Positions 8,635-16,450 of a DNA stretch of 64,000 nt are shown piece after piece (the first letter of the stretch is position 1; each line of letters opens with the position of its first letter). The notes beneath the pieces are model-generated. The model saw nothing but the letters and a program-made list of their open reading frames with translations, ran no database searches and was not told the origin of the DNA. The position numbers and the translations under genes were made by a program. Source of the stretch: Massilia sp. MS-15 (GTDB taxonomy: Bacteria; Pseudomonadota; Gammaproteobacteria; Burkholderiales; Burkholderiaceae_D). The DNA lies in assembly GCF_020176695.1 (NCBI RefSeq), contig NZ_JAIWIA010000003.1, positions 1-64,000 of the forward strand, written 5' to 3'.

Positions 8635-8664
8635 GCGGAAGGGGCGCCGGCGTGCGCTGCCGCC

Positions 8665-9459
8665 TCAGCGCGCCGCATAGTAGCGGCTGAGTTCCACGAT
8701 CTCCGCGTCGCTCAGGCCGTGCGCGGCGTTGCGCATCTGGCGATTGATGTCGTTGCGGCGCCGGCCGTCGCGAAACGCCTTCAGCTGGTCGTGCAGATAG
8801 GTTTCCGACAGCCCTTCCAGCACCGGCGTGGCCGGGCGCAGTGCATGCGGGCTGTGGCAGGATGCGCAGGCCCCGATCGAGCGCATCGGATCGCCATTGC
8901 GCACCAGGCGCGGCGTCTGTTCCGCCACTGGCGCTACCGCGGCGATGCGCTCGCGCTCGAGCGAGGCATAGTAGGCGGCCAGGTCGCGCATGTCCTGGTC
9001 GCTCAGCTCTCTGACCAGTGGCTGCATGATGGCGCTCGGCCGGTGGCCGGAAGCGAAGTCGCGCAGCTGCTTGTACGTGGCCGAGGCGGGCTGTCCCGCC
9101 AGGTGCGGCGTGCCGGCCGGGCTGGTACCACGCGCGCCATGGCACATGGTGCAGGCCATCGCCAGGCTCGCGCCCTTTCCCACCGATGCGCCTTGCGCGC
9201 CGCCCATCATGGTCGCGTTCACGATGACCCTGCTGGGATACTGGCGCGCATCCTCCGGCAGCGCCGCACCCTGGTAGGGTGCCGGGGCGCCGGCGGCGCT
9301 GCAGATCGCTTCCCACAGGCTTTCCATGGTGGCGCGCGCATGGGCCCGCGGCACCCAGACGAAGCCCACCAGTGCCGCCGCAAACGCGATCGCCACCAGG
9401 ATCGCCACGCTCCAGGTGAACCAGCGGTTGCGGAACGAAAAGGTCTTTTCCATGTTCAT
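8665..9459 (-). CDS. Membrane-anchored dihaem cytochrome c (c4-like) of the oxidase operon
   Basis: The 264-residue protein has an N-terminal membrane anchor (about 14-34) and two c-type haem sites, CTMCH near 103 and CASCH near 197. Each is followed by cytochrome c4-type sequence (HLAGQPASATYKQLRDF and ETYLHDQLKAFRDGRR). Conserved Met residues (for example SAIMQPL) could be the sixth haem ligands. It probably delivers electrons to the adjacent oxidase on the periplasmic side. Its ATG at 9459 overlaps the subunit I stop codon (ATGA), so it is translationally coupled. GGGAG lies six bases upstream. It is the last gene of the operon. Confidence 0.88.
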   Translation of the reverse strand: MNMEKTFSFRNRWFTWSVAILVAIAFAAALVGFVWVPRAHARATMESLWEAICSAAGAPAPYQGAALPEDARQYPSRVIVNATMMGGAQGASVGKGASLAMACTMCHGARGTSPAGTPHLAGQPASATYKQLRDFASGHRPSAIMQPLVRELSDQDMRDLAAYYASLERERIAAVAPVAEQTPRLVRNGDPMRSIGACASCHSPHALRPATPVLEGLSETYLHDQLKAFRDGRRRNDINRQMRNAAHGLSDAEIVELSRYYAAR

Positions 9460-11087
9460 GGCTGTGCTCCCACTGGCACCGCCGGCACCGAGGTTTGCTT
9501 CAGCGCCATCAACTGGCTGATCGGGTAGCCATAGTTCACCACCGATAGCCCGATCATCAGCGCCAGCCACAGCGCATAGCCGTTCAGTGCGGCCGGCAGG
9601 CGCCCGCCCGCCTGCACCGGCTGGCTGAAGCGGAATTCCGGCAGCACGATGGCTTCGCTGCGGTGGCCGCGCAGCAGCACCAGCAGGAACAGCAGGCCAG
9701 ACAGCACCAGCAGCAGGCCGCCGAAGAAGGTGATGATCACCGTGATCGCCTGGGGCGCGATCTCGGGATGGCTGTAGTCGAAATACGCCATCCGGCGCGG
9801 CATGCCGAGGATGCCGGTAAGGTGCCAGGGGAAGGTCAGCACGATCATACCGACGAACCATAGCCACAACTGGGCGCGCATCATGCGCCCGGCCACCAGC
9901 GCCTTGCCGGTCAGGTGCGGCCACAGGTCATAGGCGAGGGCAAAATACATGATCACGATGGCGCCGCCGAAGATCAGGTGGAAGTGGCCAGTGATCCATT
10001 GCGTGTTGTGGACGGCAAAGTCGAGCTGGTAGCTCATGTTGATCAGGCCACCCGCGCCACCGAAGCCAAGCAGGATGAATGAGAACGCCACCGCCAGCAT
10101 CATCGGGTTCTTCCAGGGCAGCCGCCTGACCCAGCCGAAGGCGCCGGTGCCGCCGCGCAAGCGCCCGGCGATCTCGACCGAAGCAGTGATCGTGAAAATG
10201 GTCAGCAGGGTCGGTACCGACACCATGCCGGTAAAGACGGCATGCAGGAACTTTACCCCCGAACCGACCTGCGGGTCCTGGAACAGGTGGTGCACGCCGA
10301 TCGGCATCGAGAACACCAGGAACAGCACGAAGGAGATGCGCGCCATCTTGTCGCTGTAGAGGCGCCCGCCGATCGCGCGCGGCACCAGGGTGTAGAAGGC
10401 GATATAGGCCGGCATCAGCCAGAAGTAGACGATCGCGTGCAGGGTCCAGGAGAAGAACACGCGCGCCAGGCCGGCATCGATGGTGGACTTGAAGCCGAGC
10501 GCCACCGGCAGGATCATGAACAGGATCTCGATGGCGGCCCCGAGCGAAGTCCAGGCCCACAGGTAGGCCCCGGCCAGGTTGGCGAACATCGGCAGCGGCA
10601 CCGTGGCACCCGGATTGGCGGCTTTCCAGATCCGCAGGTTGACCGACATCAGCGCCACCCAGATCCAGGAGCCCACCACCACCAGCACCACACCGATGTA
10701 GTAGAAGGCGTTGCCCACCAACGGCGGATAGAAGGTGTACAGCACGGTGGCCAGGCCCATCGAGACCGGCACCATCGCCGTTACCGTGCCGACCACGACC
10801 AGGATGAAACCGGCCCAGGCCCAGCGCCGCCCGACCAGCGCCTGCTTCAGCGAGAGCTCGACAATGGCATAGCCGAAGCCCATCGCCACCAGGGTCGGGA
10901 ACACATAGCCCATCGCCGAACCGTGCGCGGTGACGGCGCGGTAGTACAGCTCGGGGTTGCCGATCCAGTCGCGCAGCGGACTGCGGATGTACATCTGCCA
11001 CTCGCCCAACACGAGGGCGACGAAGAAAGCGGCGAAGGCGACCCAGAAATGGGCCAGCACCAGCCGCCTGGAATCATTGCTGTACAC
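9456..11087 (-). CDS. cbaA: Cytochrome c oxidase subunit I, B-type (ba3-like)
   Basis: The 543-residue protein has about 13 membrane spans and the haem-copper oxidase ligands: a low-spin haem His in TAHGSAMGYVF, the CuB-site HAIVYFWLMPAY with the His-x3-Tyr cross-link pair typical of B-type oxidases, the CuB pair in GVHHLFQDP, and ITGHFHLIFGG with the two haem His. The HAIVYFWLMPAY form places it with the Thermus ba3 group rather than the A-type aa3 enzymes, so it is expected to reduce O2 with fewer pumped protons and good oxygen affinity. The GTG at 11087 is chosen because GGAGGG lies seven bases upstream. It overlaps the subunit II end by 14 bp. Confidence 0.93.
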   Translation of the reverse strand: MYSNDSRRLVLAHFWVAFAAFFVALVLGEWQMYIRSPLRDWIGNPELYYRAVTAHGSAMGYVFPTLVAMGFGYAIVELSLKQALVGRRWAWAGFILVVVGTVTAMVPVSMGLATVLYTFYPPLVGNAFYYIGVVLVVVGSWIWVALMSVNLRIWKAANPGATVPLPMFANLAGAYLWAWTSLGAAIEILFMILPVALGFKSTIDAGLARVFFSWTLHAIVYFWLMPAYIAFYTLVPRAIGGRLYSDKMARISFVLFLVFSMPIGVHHLFQDPQVGSGVKFLHAVFTGMVSVPTLLTIFTITASVEIAGRLRGGTGAFGWVRRLPWKNPMMLAVAFSFILLGFGGAGGLINMSYQLDFAVHNTQWITGHFHLIFGGAIVIMYFALAYDLWPHLTGKALVAGRMMRAQLWLWFVGMIVLTFPWHLTGILGMPRRMAYFDYSHPEIAPQAITVIITFFGGLLLVLSGLLFLLVLLRGHRSEAIVLPEFRFSQPVQAGGRLPAALNGYALWLALMIGLSVVNYGYPISQLMALKQTSVPAVPVGAQP

Positions 11088-11649
11088 AGCTCGCCCTCCT
11101 TCCGCCGCGCGCCTGGCGCATGAATTCTGCCTTGTCGACAATCTTTACGCGCGCCCACATCGCAGCGTGTCCGACTCCGCAGTATTCGTGGCACGGAAAC
11201 ACATGCTCCCCCGGTTTCTCGAAGCGCGTGCTGAAGTTCGAGATATAGCCCGGGATCAGCATGACATTCACGTTGCCCTGGGCGATCGAAAAGCCGTGCA
11301 CCACGTCGGCCGCGGTGCCACGGATGCGTACTGGCGTATCGGCCGGCACCAGCACGCACGAGGGCGTGAACGAATACTGGTTGGCCAGCACGCGCACGGT
11401 GACGCTGCCATCGCTCTCCATGACCGAGCCCAGGTTGGCTTCCACGAATTCGCCCGACAGGTGCAGGGTGCCGGGATCGATGGTCTCGGTGCGTACCGGC
11501 GGCATGGCGGCCCAGTGCACGCTCATGTAGACGAGCATCCCGACCAGGAAAGCGATGATCGCTCCCACCAGCCAGGCCCAGCGTGCCTCGGCGGCGTGGG
11601 CGACGGCGTCGTTGTCGGCGTGCGGCAGGCCCGGCGCGGGATTGGCCAT
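11074..11649 (-). CDS. cbaB: Cytochrome c oxidase subunit II with CuA site
   Basis: The 191-residue protein has one N-terminal membrane span (about 22-42) and a periplasmic cupredoxin domain. The CuA ligands are seen as a His in DVVHGFSI and the CHEYCGVGHAAM block near 149-160 (two Cys, Glu carbonyl, His and Met). It accepts electrons from cytochrome c and passes them to subunit I. The start at 11649 (MANPAPGLPHADND) has GGAGGGA just upstream; an in-frame start at 11685 would overlap the small upstream gene. Its end overlaps subunit I. Confidence 0.93.
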   Translation of the reverse strand: MANPAPGLPHADNDAVAHAAEARWAWLVGAIIAFLVGMLVYMSVHWAAMPPVRTETIDPGTLHLSGEFVEANLGSVMESDGSVTVRVLANQYSFTPSCVLVPADTPVRIRGTAADVVHGFSIAQGNVNVMLIPGYISNFSTRFEKPGEHVFPCHEYCGVGHAAMWARVKIVDKAEFMRQARGGRRASCVQQ

Positions 11650-11650
11650 C

Positions 11651-11824
11651 TCAGTTCCCTCCGCGCGCCAGGTAGACCAGCACATAGAACGCCAGCCAGA
11701 TCGCCATCACGATCGCCACCGCCAGCCCGGCCACGGCAAAGGCGCCGCGCGGTCCCTGCGCCACGATGGCATCCACGCGCTGCTGGTCGGCGCTGCCATC
11801 GCTGTCCATCGGTTCCAGGATCAT
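11651..11824 (-). CDS. Small membrane subunit preceding the oxidase (subunit IIa-like)
   Basis: A 57-residue frame (MILEPMDSDGSADQQRVDAI...) has a soluble N-terminal part and one hydrophobic span (AVAGLAVAIVMAIWLAFYVLVYL). Its stop is one base before the subunit II start (TGA G ATG), and AAGGAGA lies five bases before its own ATG, so it is clearly a translated member of the operon. Position and topology recall the one-helix subunit IIa of ba3 oxidases, but sequence identity to that protein is not established here. Confidence 0.8.
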   Translation of the reverse strand: MILEPMDSDGSADQQRVDAIVAQGPRGAFAVAGLAVAIVMAIWLAFYVLVYLARGGN

Positions 11825-11861
11825 GGGATCTCCTTGTTCGATACTGCCCGGCCGCCAGGGC

Positions 11862-13175
11862 TCATTCCACCGTTGCCGCCCGCAGGTTGCTCACCTCGCG
11901 CGCCGTCACCGGCGCGCCGCGGTTGCCCCAGGCGGTACGGATATAGGTCACCACCGCCGCGATCTCCTCGTCCGACATCTCGTGGAAGAACGGCGGCATC
12001 CCGTAGGGCATCGGATTGCGCCGGGTACCCGGCGGATAGCCGCCGTTGAGCACCATCCGGATCGGGTTCACGGCCGAGGTCATGGTGATCGACTGATTGC
12101 TGGCCAGCGGCGGATAGTGCGGCAGCATGCCGCGTCCGGCCTCGCCATGGCAGCTCGCGCACTTGGCCTCGTAGATGCGGCGCCCCTGGGAATGCTGCTG
12201 GCTCATGTCGGCACGGGCCGGCGCCAGGGCCGGATCGGCATTGACCGGCTGGTCGGCCGGCAGGCTTTTCAAATAGACGGCCATGGCCCGCACGTCCTCG
12301 TCGCTCATGAACTGCAGGCTGTTGAAGGTCACCTCGGCCATCGGCCCGTACACGGTGCCGCGGTTCGACACGCCCTTTTGCAGCAGGTCGACGATGTCCT
12401 GGATTTCCCAGTTGCCCAGGCCAGCCTCCTTGTTCGAGGTCAGCGAAGGCGCATACCAGTTCTGCATGGGGATCAAACCGCCGCGGAACGCCTCCTCCTC
12501 GGACGAGCCACCGAGCGCATTGATCGGCGTATGGCACATCGCGCAATGGCCCAGGCCTTGCACCAGGTAGGCGCCGCGGTTCCATTCGGCGGACTTGCCG
12601 CGGTCGGGCACGTATTCGCCCTCCTGGAAGTACAGCGTGCGCCAGCCGATCAGCAGCGAGCGGTTGTTGTAGGGGAAGCGCAGATCGTGTTCGCGCGACT
12701 TCAGGCGCACCGGCGGCACCGAGCGCAGGTAGGCGTAGATCGCATCGCTGTCGGCGCGCGTCACCTTGGTGTAGCTCGCGAACGGCATGGCAGGGTACAG
12801 GAGCTCGCCATTGCGCGACTTCCCGGTCCGCATCATCCGGAAGAAGTCCTCGGCCGTCCAGGCGCCGATACCGGTTTCCGGGTCCGGCGTGATGTTCGGC
12901 GCATACAGGGTGCCGAAGGGCGTCGGCATGCCCCGGTTGCCCGAGAAGATCTTCCCGCCGGGAACCGTATGGCAGGCGATGCAGTCGCCCGCCTGCGCCA
13001 GGTACTTGCCGCGCGCGATCACTTCCTGCGACGCGGCGCTGCCCGAGCGGGCGCCAGCGCCCAGCAATTCCGGCGGGCGGAACCCGCGGCCGAGCGTGAA
13101 GGCCAGTACCGCGCCCACCAGGATCGCGGCGACTGCCCACAGTGCCGGCCGCTTGAAGATGGCAGATGTGCTCAT
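11862..13175 (-). CDS. Trihaem membrane cytochrome c
   Basis: The 437-residue protein has an N-terminal anchor (about 12-30) and three haem c sites: CIACH near 64, CAMCH near 209 and CASCH near 337. This three-domain layout is that of the cytochrome c subunits of alcohol or gluconate dehydrogenases (PITPDPETGIGAWTAEDFFRMM-like blocks). No dehydrogenase large subunit is encoded beside it, so here it more likely serves as an electron carrier to the oxidase in the same operon. The start at 13175 (MSTSAIFKRP) follows a GAGAGG. Upstream in-frame residues are charged and not signal-like. Confidence 0.88.
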   Translation of the reverse strand: MSTSAIFKRPALWAVAAILVGAVLAFTLGRGFRPPELLGAGARSGSAASQEVIARGKYLAQAGDCIACHTVPGGKIFSGNRGMPTPFGTLYAPNITPDPETGIGAWTAEDFFRMMRTGKSRNGELLYPAMPFASYTKVTRADSDAIYAYLRSVPPVRLKSREHDLRFPYNNRSLLIGWRTLYFQEGEYVPDRGKSAEWNRGAYLVQGLGHCAMCHTPINALGGSSEEEAFRGGLIPMQNWYAPSLTSNKEAGLGNWEIQDIVDLLQKGVSNRGTVYGPMAEVTFNSLQFMSDEDVRAMAVYLKSLPADQPVNADPALAPARADMSQQHSQGRRIYEAKCASCHGEAGRGMLPHYPPLASNQSITMTSAVNPIRMVLNGGYPPGTRRNPMPYGMPPFFHEMSDEEIAAVVTYIRTAWGNRGAPVTAREVSNLRAATVE

Positions 13176-13188
13176 GGATGCGTGCCTC

Positions 13189-13911
13189 TCACTTCGGCTG
13201 GGCCTGGCTGCCGCAGGGCATGGGCAGCGCCACCGGACCGCCTTTCGCGGGCCTGGCATTGGTCACGGGCAGGGAACTCAGGTAAGCGGCGACGGCGGCC
13301 ACTTCCGGCTCGGTGAGGCTGGACGCGATCACCTGCATGCAGTCCGGCGCCAGCGCGGTGCGTACGCCATAGCGCCAGGCGCCCAGTTGCGCGCTGACGT
13401 AGTCCGCGCGCAGGCCCAGCAGGCCCGGGATGCCGGGCTCGCGTCCCGCCAGGTCGCCGCCGTGGCAGGTGGCGCAGGCCGGGATGCGGCGCGCCGGCAC
13501 GCCGCCCGTCACGATCCGCTGGCCCTCGCGCACCAGCTGCGCGTCCGGCGCCGGGCCGGCCACCACCAGCGGCGGCGGGTTCTGGGCGGCGAAGTATTCC
13601 GCCATCTTGTAGAGGTAGCTGTCGGGCAGGTAGGCCAGCAGGTAGTTCATCGGCACGTACTTGCGCCGGCCGTCGCGGAAGGCGACCAGCTGGTTGTAGA
13701 GGTAGCCCGCAGGCTTGCCGGCCAGGCGCGGGAAATACACGTTCTCGACCCCGCGTCCGGCAAGGCCGTGGCAGCCGACGCAGGCGGCCACGCGCGCTTC
13801 CATGGTGTCCGGCACCCGATCGGCGCTTCCACCCGGGGATTGCGCCCGGGCCAGGGGCGCCAGTCCACCCAGCAGCAAGAAAAGTGCGAAGACAATTCCC
13901 AGAGGCTTCAA
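13189..13911 (-). CDS. Periplasmic dihaem cytochrome c4-like protein
   Basis: The mature protein has two haem c sites, CVGCH near 41 and CATCH near 144, each within a c4-type domain (RLAGKPAGYLYNQLVAFRDG; GLRADYVSAQLGAWR). Its signal peptide (KPLGIVFALFLLLGGLAPLARA) ends in an ARA-type cleavage site. I chose the TTG at 13911 because GGAGGG lies four bases upstream and the signal peptide starts exactly there. Alternatives are GTG at 13923 and ATG at 13932. It is the first gene of the cytochrome/oxidase operon, 13 bp from the trihaem gene, and should shuttle electrons in the periplasm. Confidence 0.85.
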   Translation of the reverse strand: MKPLGIVFALFLLLGGLAPLARAQSPGGSADRVPDTMEARVAACVGCHGLAGRGVENVYFPRLAGKPAGYLYNQLVAFRDGRRKYVPMNYLLAYLPDSYLYKMAEYFAAQNPPPLVVAGPAPDAQLVREGQRIVTGGVPARRIPACATCHGGDLAGREPGIPGLLGLRADYVSAQLGAWRYGVRTALAPDCMQVIASSLTEPEVAAVAAYLSSLPVTNARPAKGGPVALPMPCGSQAQPK

Positions 13912-14195
13912 GTTACCCTCCACGCTCGACATTTGCGACGGCAGCCACGACATGTGCGTACAACCGTAGCATGAGCAGCGCATGAGGTGTCGCACTTTTG
14001 TCCCGCCCGGTTTTCGCCGGGAAGGAAAGGCAGGCTTGAAAGCAAGATATTGAACGAACGGGCCGGACTGCGGGCCAGGGCGGCATTACAAGAACTTACA
14101 GAATTCCTGCCACTGGCGCCTTCTCAGCGGTTCGGCGGACTTGTACCATAGCGTCATTCGCCCTTGCGCCACCCCGACGATCCCGAAAGACATCC
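13912..14195. other. Divergent intergenic region before the oxidase operon
   Basis: About 284 bp lie between the minus-strand oxidase operon and the plus-strand secreted pair and must hold both promoters. I see a CCCGG/CCGGG hairpin (14006-14021) and an A/T-richer patch near 14040-14060. I see no convincing FNR-type (TTGAT-N4-ATCAA) site and no clean -35/-10 pair. Confidence 0.5.
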
Positions 14196-14669
14196 ATGAC
14201 CTCAAGCATTCTGTTGCGCGCGCTCTGCCTGGCCGCCTTCACCGCCGCCTGCGCCGCACCTGTCCACGCCACCAGCTCTGCCTCGTCCGCCTCCAGCGCC
14301 GGTTCGGCCTCGTCCGGCAGCGTATCCGATTCGATCGGCGCCTCCAGCAACAGCTCCGGCGGCGAGCGCAAGGTGGCCGCCGGCGACTACCGCGTGATCG
14401 ACCTGGCCCAGGCCCCGGCCAAGGCGGACACCACCCGCCTGACCCTGCGCGCCGTGGCTACCGACGCCATCGGCGCCGCGCGCGAGTTCACCCTCGACGT
14501 GCCCAACCGCGCGCTGGCCGAACGCGGCCTGGGCAAGGGCGAACTGGTGCGCGTCAACGAGCGCGCCTACGGCTTCGAATTCGCCCACGCCGATACCAGG
14601 CGTGCCTTTTTCCTGGCGCTGCAGGACGACTGGTACCGCGACCTGGCCTCGCGCAAAGTCACCATCTGA
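14196..14669 (+). CDS. Secreted protein of unknown function, Ser-rich N-terminus
   Basis: The 157-residue protein has a signal peptide (MTSSILLRALCLAAFTAACAAPVHA) and then a low-complexity linker of Ser, Ala and Gly (about 26-56). A compact domain of about 100 residues follows (ERKVAAGDYRVIDLAQAPAK through RAFFLALQDDWYRDLASRKVTI). No family recognised. Its stop overlaps the start of the DUF2145 gene by one base (TGATG), so the two are translated together, and a joint periplasmic role is likely. The Cys in the signal region (AACAAP) might be a lipobox, but its context is weak. Confidence 0.72.
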   Translation: MTSSILLRALCLAAFTAACAAPVHATSSASSASSAGSASSGSVSDSIGASSNSSGGERKVAAGDYRVIDLAQAPAKADTTRLTLRAVATDAIGAAREFTLDVPNRALAERGLGKGELVRVNERAYGFEFAHADTRRAFFLALQDDWYRDLASRKVTI

Positions 14670-15571
14670 TGCCACGCCGGCCCGCGCCGCTGTTGTCCCT
14701 GGTCCTGCTGTGCGCCAGCGCCGGCGCCTCGGCCGGACTGCCGGCCTTTTGCGAACGTGCGAACGAGATCGGCGCCGCCGACCAGGACCGGGTACTGCGC
14801 TTCGCCGGCGCCGTCAAGAACGAACTGGAACGCTCCGGTGCGCGCGTCGCCCTCGTCGCCCGCGCCGGTCTCGACCTGAGCCGCTTCGGCCTGCTGTATT
14901 CGCACGCCGGGGTCGCCCTGCGCGACAATCCGGGCGGTCCCTGGGCCGTGCGCCAGCTCTACTATGCTTGCGACGAGGGACGTCCGCGCCTGTTCGACCA
15001 GGGCATCGCCGGCTTTGCGCTGGCGGCCGACACGCCCGCGCGTGGCCATGTCTCGCTGCTGTTCCCGGCGGATGAGGACAGCGTCCTGCTGGAACAGGCC
15101 GCGCTCGACAAGCGACTGGCGCTGGCGCTGCTGGGCGGGAGCTACAGCGCGAATGCCTATGCCTATGGCACCCGCTACCAGAACTGCAACCAGTGGCTGG
15201 CGGAACTGCTTGCCACTGCCTGGGGCCGGCTCGAGGGCGGCGACGCGCCGCGTGAAACGGCCCAGGCCTGGCTGCGCGAGCAGGGCTATGTCGCCGGGCC
15301 GGTGCGGGTGCCCTCGCACTGGCTGATGTTCGCCGGCCGCTTCGTGCCGCTGGTACACCTGGACGACCACCCGGGCGCGGACACCGGCGCGCTGGCCCTG
15401 CACGTGAGCGTACCGGCCGCGATCGAAGCCTTCGTGCGCGGCCGGGCGCCGCAGGCGCGCCGCGTCGAGCTGTGCCATACGCGCGAACACATCGTCGTGC
15501 GCCGCGGCTGGGAGCCGCTGGGCGCGGCCTGCGAAGCCGCCCCGGGCGACGAGGTGATCGCGCTCGAGTAA
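14669..15571 (+). CDS. DUF2145 family secreted protein
   Basis: The 300-residue protein starts with a signal peptide (MPRRPAPLLSLVLLCASAGASA) and matches the DUF2145 family as I remember it, whose function is unknown. A conserved-looking His in LYSHAGVAL (about 79) and a Cys in YQNCNQWLAEL (about 172) occur in the order expected for circularly permuted NlpC/P60 or papain-like cysteine hydrolases. That fold is my inference. Other markers are LYYACDEGRPRLFDQGI and a Cys-containing C-terminal part (RRVELCHTREHIVV). It is coupled by a TGATG junction to the preceding secreted protein. Confidence 0.8.
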   Translation: MPRRPAPLLSLVLLCASAGASAGLPAFCERANEIGAADQDRVLRFAGAVKNELERSGARVALVARAGLDLSRFGLLYSHAGVALRDNPGGPWAVRQLYYACDEGRPRLFDQGIAGFALAADTPARGHVSLLFPADEDSVLLEQAALDKRLALALLGGSYSANAYAYGTRYQNCNQWLAELLATAWGRLEGGDAPRETAQAWLREQGYVAGPVRVPSHWLMFAGRFVPLVHLDDHPGADTGALALHVSVPAAIEAFVRGRAPQARRVELCHTREHIVVRRGWEPLGAACEAAPGDEVIALE

Positions 15572-15646
15572 GGCTGCCGCCCCCAGGCGGTAAGGTGCCC
15601 GCTGCGCGTACAATGGCACCACTTCCAACCATGCAGAGGTAGCCGG

Positions 15647-15787
15647 ATGCTTGCTGAATTGATCCTGAACGTGTTCGGCGAACTCCTCGCCAGGCGCAAC
15701 CGCATCCTGCGCTGGGCCGTGTGGCTGTTCCTGCTTGCCATCGTGGCGCGCATCATCTATGCAGGCATGATCGGCCCGGTCTCCTGA
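15647..15787 (+). CDS. Small membrane protein, 46 residues
   Basis: This short frame reads MLAELILNVFGELLARRNR and then a hydrophobic span (AVWLFLLAIVARIIYAGMIG). AGAGG lies seven bases upstream and a TACAAT (-10-like) stands at 15609-15614, both favouring real expression. No family recognised. It is followed by a terminator belonging to the opposite strand. Confidence 0.5.
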   Translation: MLAELILNVFGELLARRNRILRWAVWLFLLAIVARIIYAGMIGPVS

Positions 15788-15814
15788 GCCGTTCAATGGA
15801 TCCCGCACATCCAG

Positions 15815-15839
15815 GAAAAAACCCTGCTCGCGGCAGGGC
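15815..15839 (-). terminator. Intrinsic terminator of the 54-residue minus-strand gene
   Basis: CCCTGC and GCAGGG form a 6-bp stem (15822-15827 with 15833-15838). Read on the minus strand it is followed by a run of six T, as expected of a rho-independent terminator about 30 bp past the stop codon at 15870. Confidence 0.75.
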
Positions 15840-15869
15840 TCGATGAGACGGACGGGGCGGGCTTGCCGC

Positions 15870-16034
15870 TTATTTGCGCGCGGCTTCGGCCAGCCTGCGC
15901 AACACGGCGGGCGAGACGGAATCGCGTCCGCGGCTCAGCCGGTACAGGGTGCGCAGGTCGGTCCCGCTACTGCGGGCAGGGGCAGGCGCCGGCACGAGGA
16001 ACAGGCTGCGGATGAATGCGAGAAGAGTGGACAT
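15870..16034 (-). CDS. Small basic protein of 54 residues, unknown function
   Basis: The frame reads MSTLLAFIRSLFLVPAPAPARSS and ends SVSPAVLRRLAEAARK. It has a short amphipathic or hydrophobic N-terminus, a Pro-Ala linker and a basic helical C-terminus. AGGA is about nine bases upstream and a good intrinsic terminator follows, which argues for a real gene. No family recognised. An in-frame extension to 16193 is possible but lacks support. Confidence 0.55.
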   Translation of the reverse strand: MSTLLAFIRSLFLVPAPAPARSSGTDLRTLYRLSRGRDSVSPAVLRRLAEAARK

Positions 16035-16450
16035 GGTCTTGGTTCCTGAAAGCGTTCTTGAAGAGGACTCTTGAATAGGACCAGTATGCGCCCGCCGCAG
16101 ATAGAAAGAAAATTGCGATCCGTGATGATCGTCATTCAGCAAAGCGCAGCCAGAATGGCATGGCTTTCTGCTCATACATTTGTGCAAATGCATGATGTGT
16201 TACACTGTGGCCCGCTGGCCACGGCCAGCCGACTATCCTCTTGCCAGCAGGGGCCACGAAAGCGGTGCGACGATCGCGCAGCGGCTGCCCCATACTGAAG
16301 CCTGTGACGCAGGCGATCCACCAAAGTACCAGGCAGGTCCTGCGGGCCGGGCGGCGTTGCGCGCCCGAATCCGGGGCCGGCCTGTCCCGCCTGTGGCGAC
16401 GATCCGGCCTGCCGACCGGCTTCCCCCGCAAGCGGCAACAAGGAGAATCC
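16035..16450. other. Long untranslated region upstream of the BCCT gene
   Basis: About 416 bp separate the small minus-strand gene from the transporter. At 16177-16190 CATTTG and CAAATG form a palindrome around TG, which is operator-like. TACACT at 16201-16206 might be a -10 element. An in-frame extension of the transporter to 16241 exists, but it is Arg-rich, not membrane-like and has no support, so most of 16207-16450 is probably a 5' leader. Confidence 0.45.

Noticed and set aside
9460..9924. Upstream extension of the dihaem cytochrome gene
   Set aside because: It reads through subunit I out of frame; the start at 9459 has a ribosome site and begins the membrane anchor.
13912..14195. FNR/ANR-type box before the oxidase operon
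   Set aside because: I looked for TTGAT-N4-ATCAA and found no acceptable match.
16241..16450. N-terminal extension of the BCCT transporter
   Set aside because: Arg-rich and not membrane-like; an AGGAGA site directly precedes the ATG at 16451.
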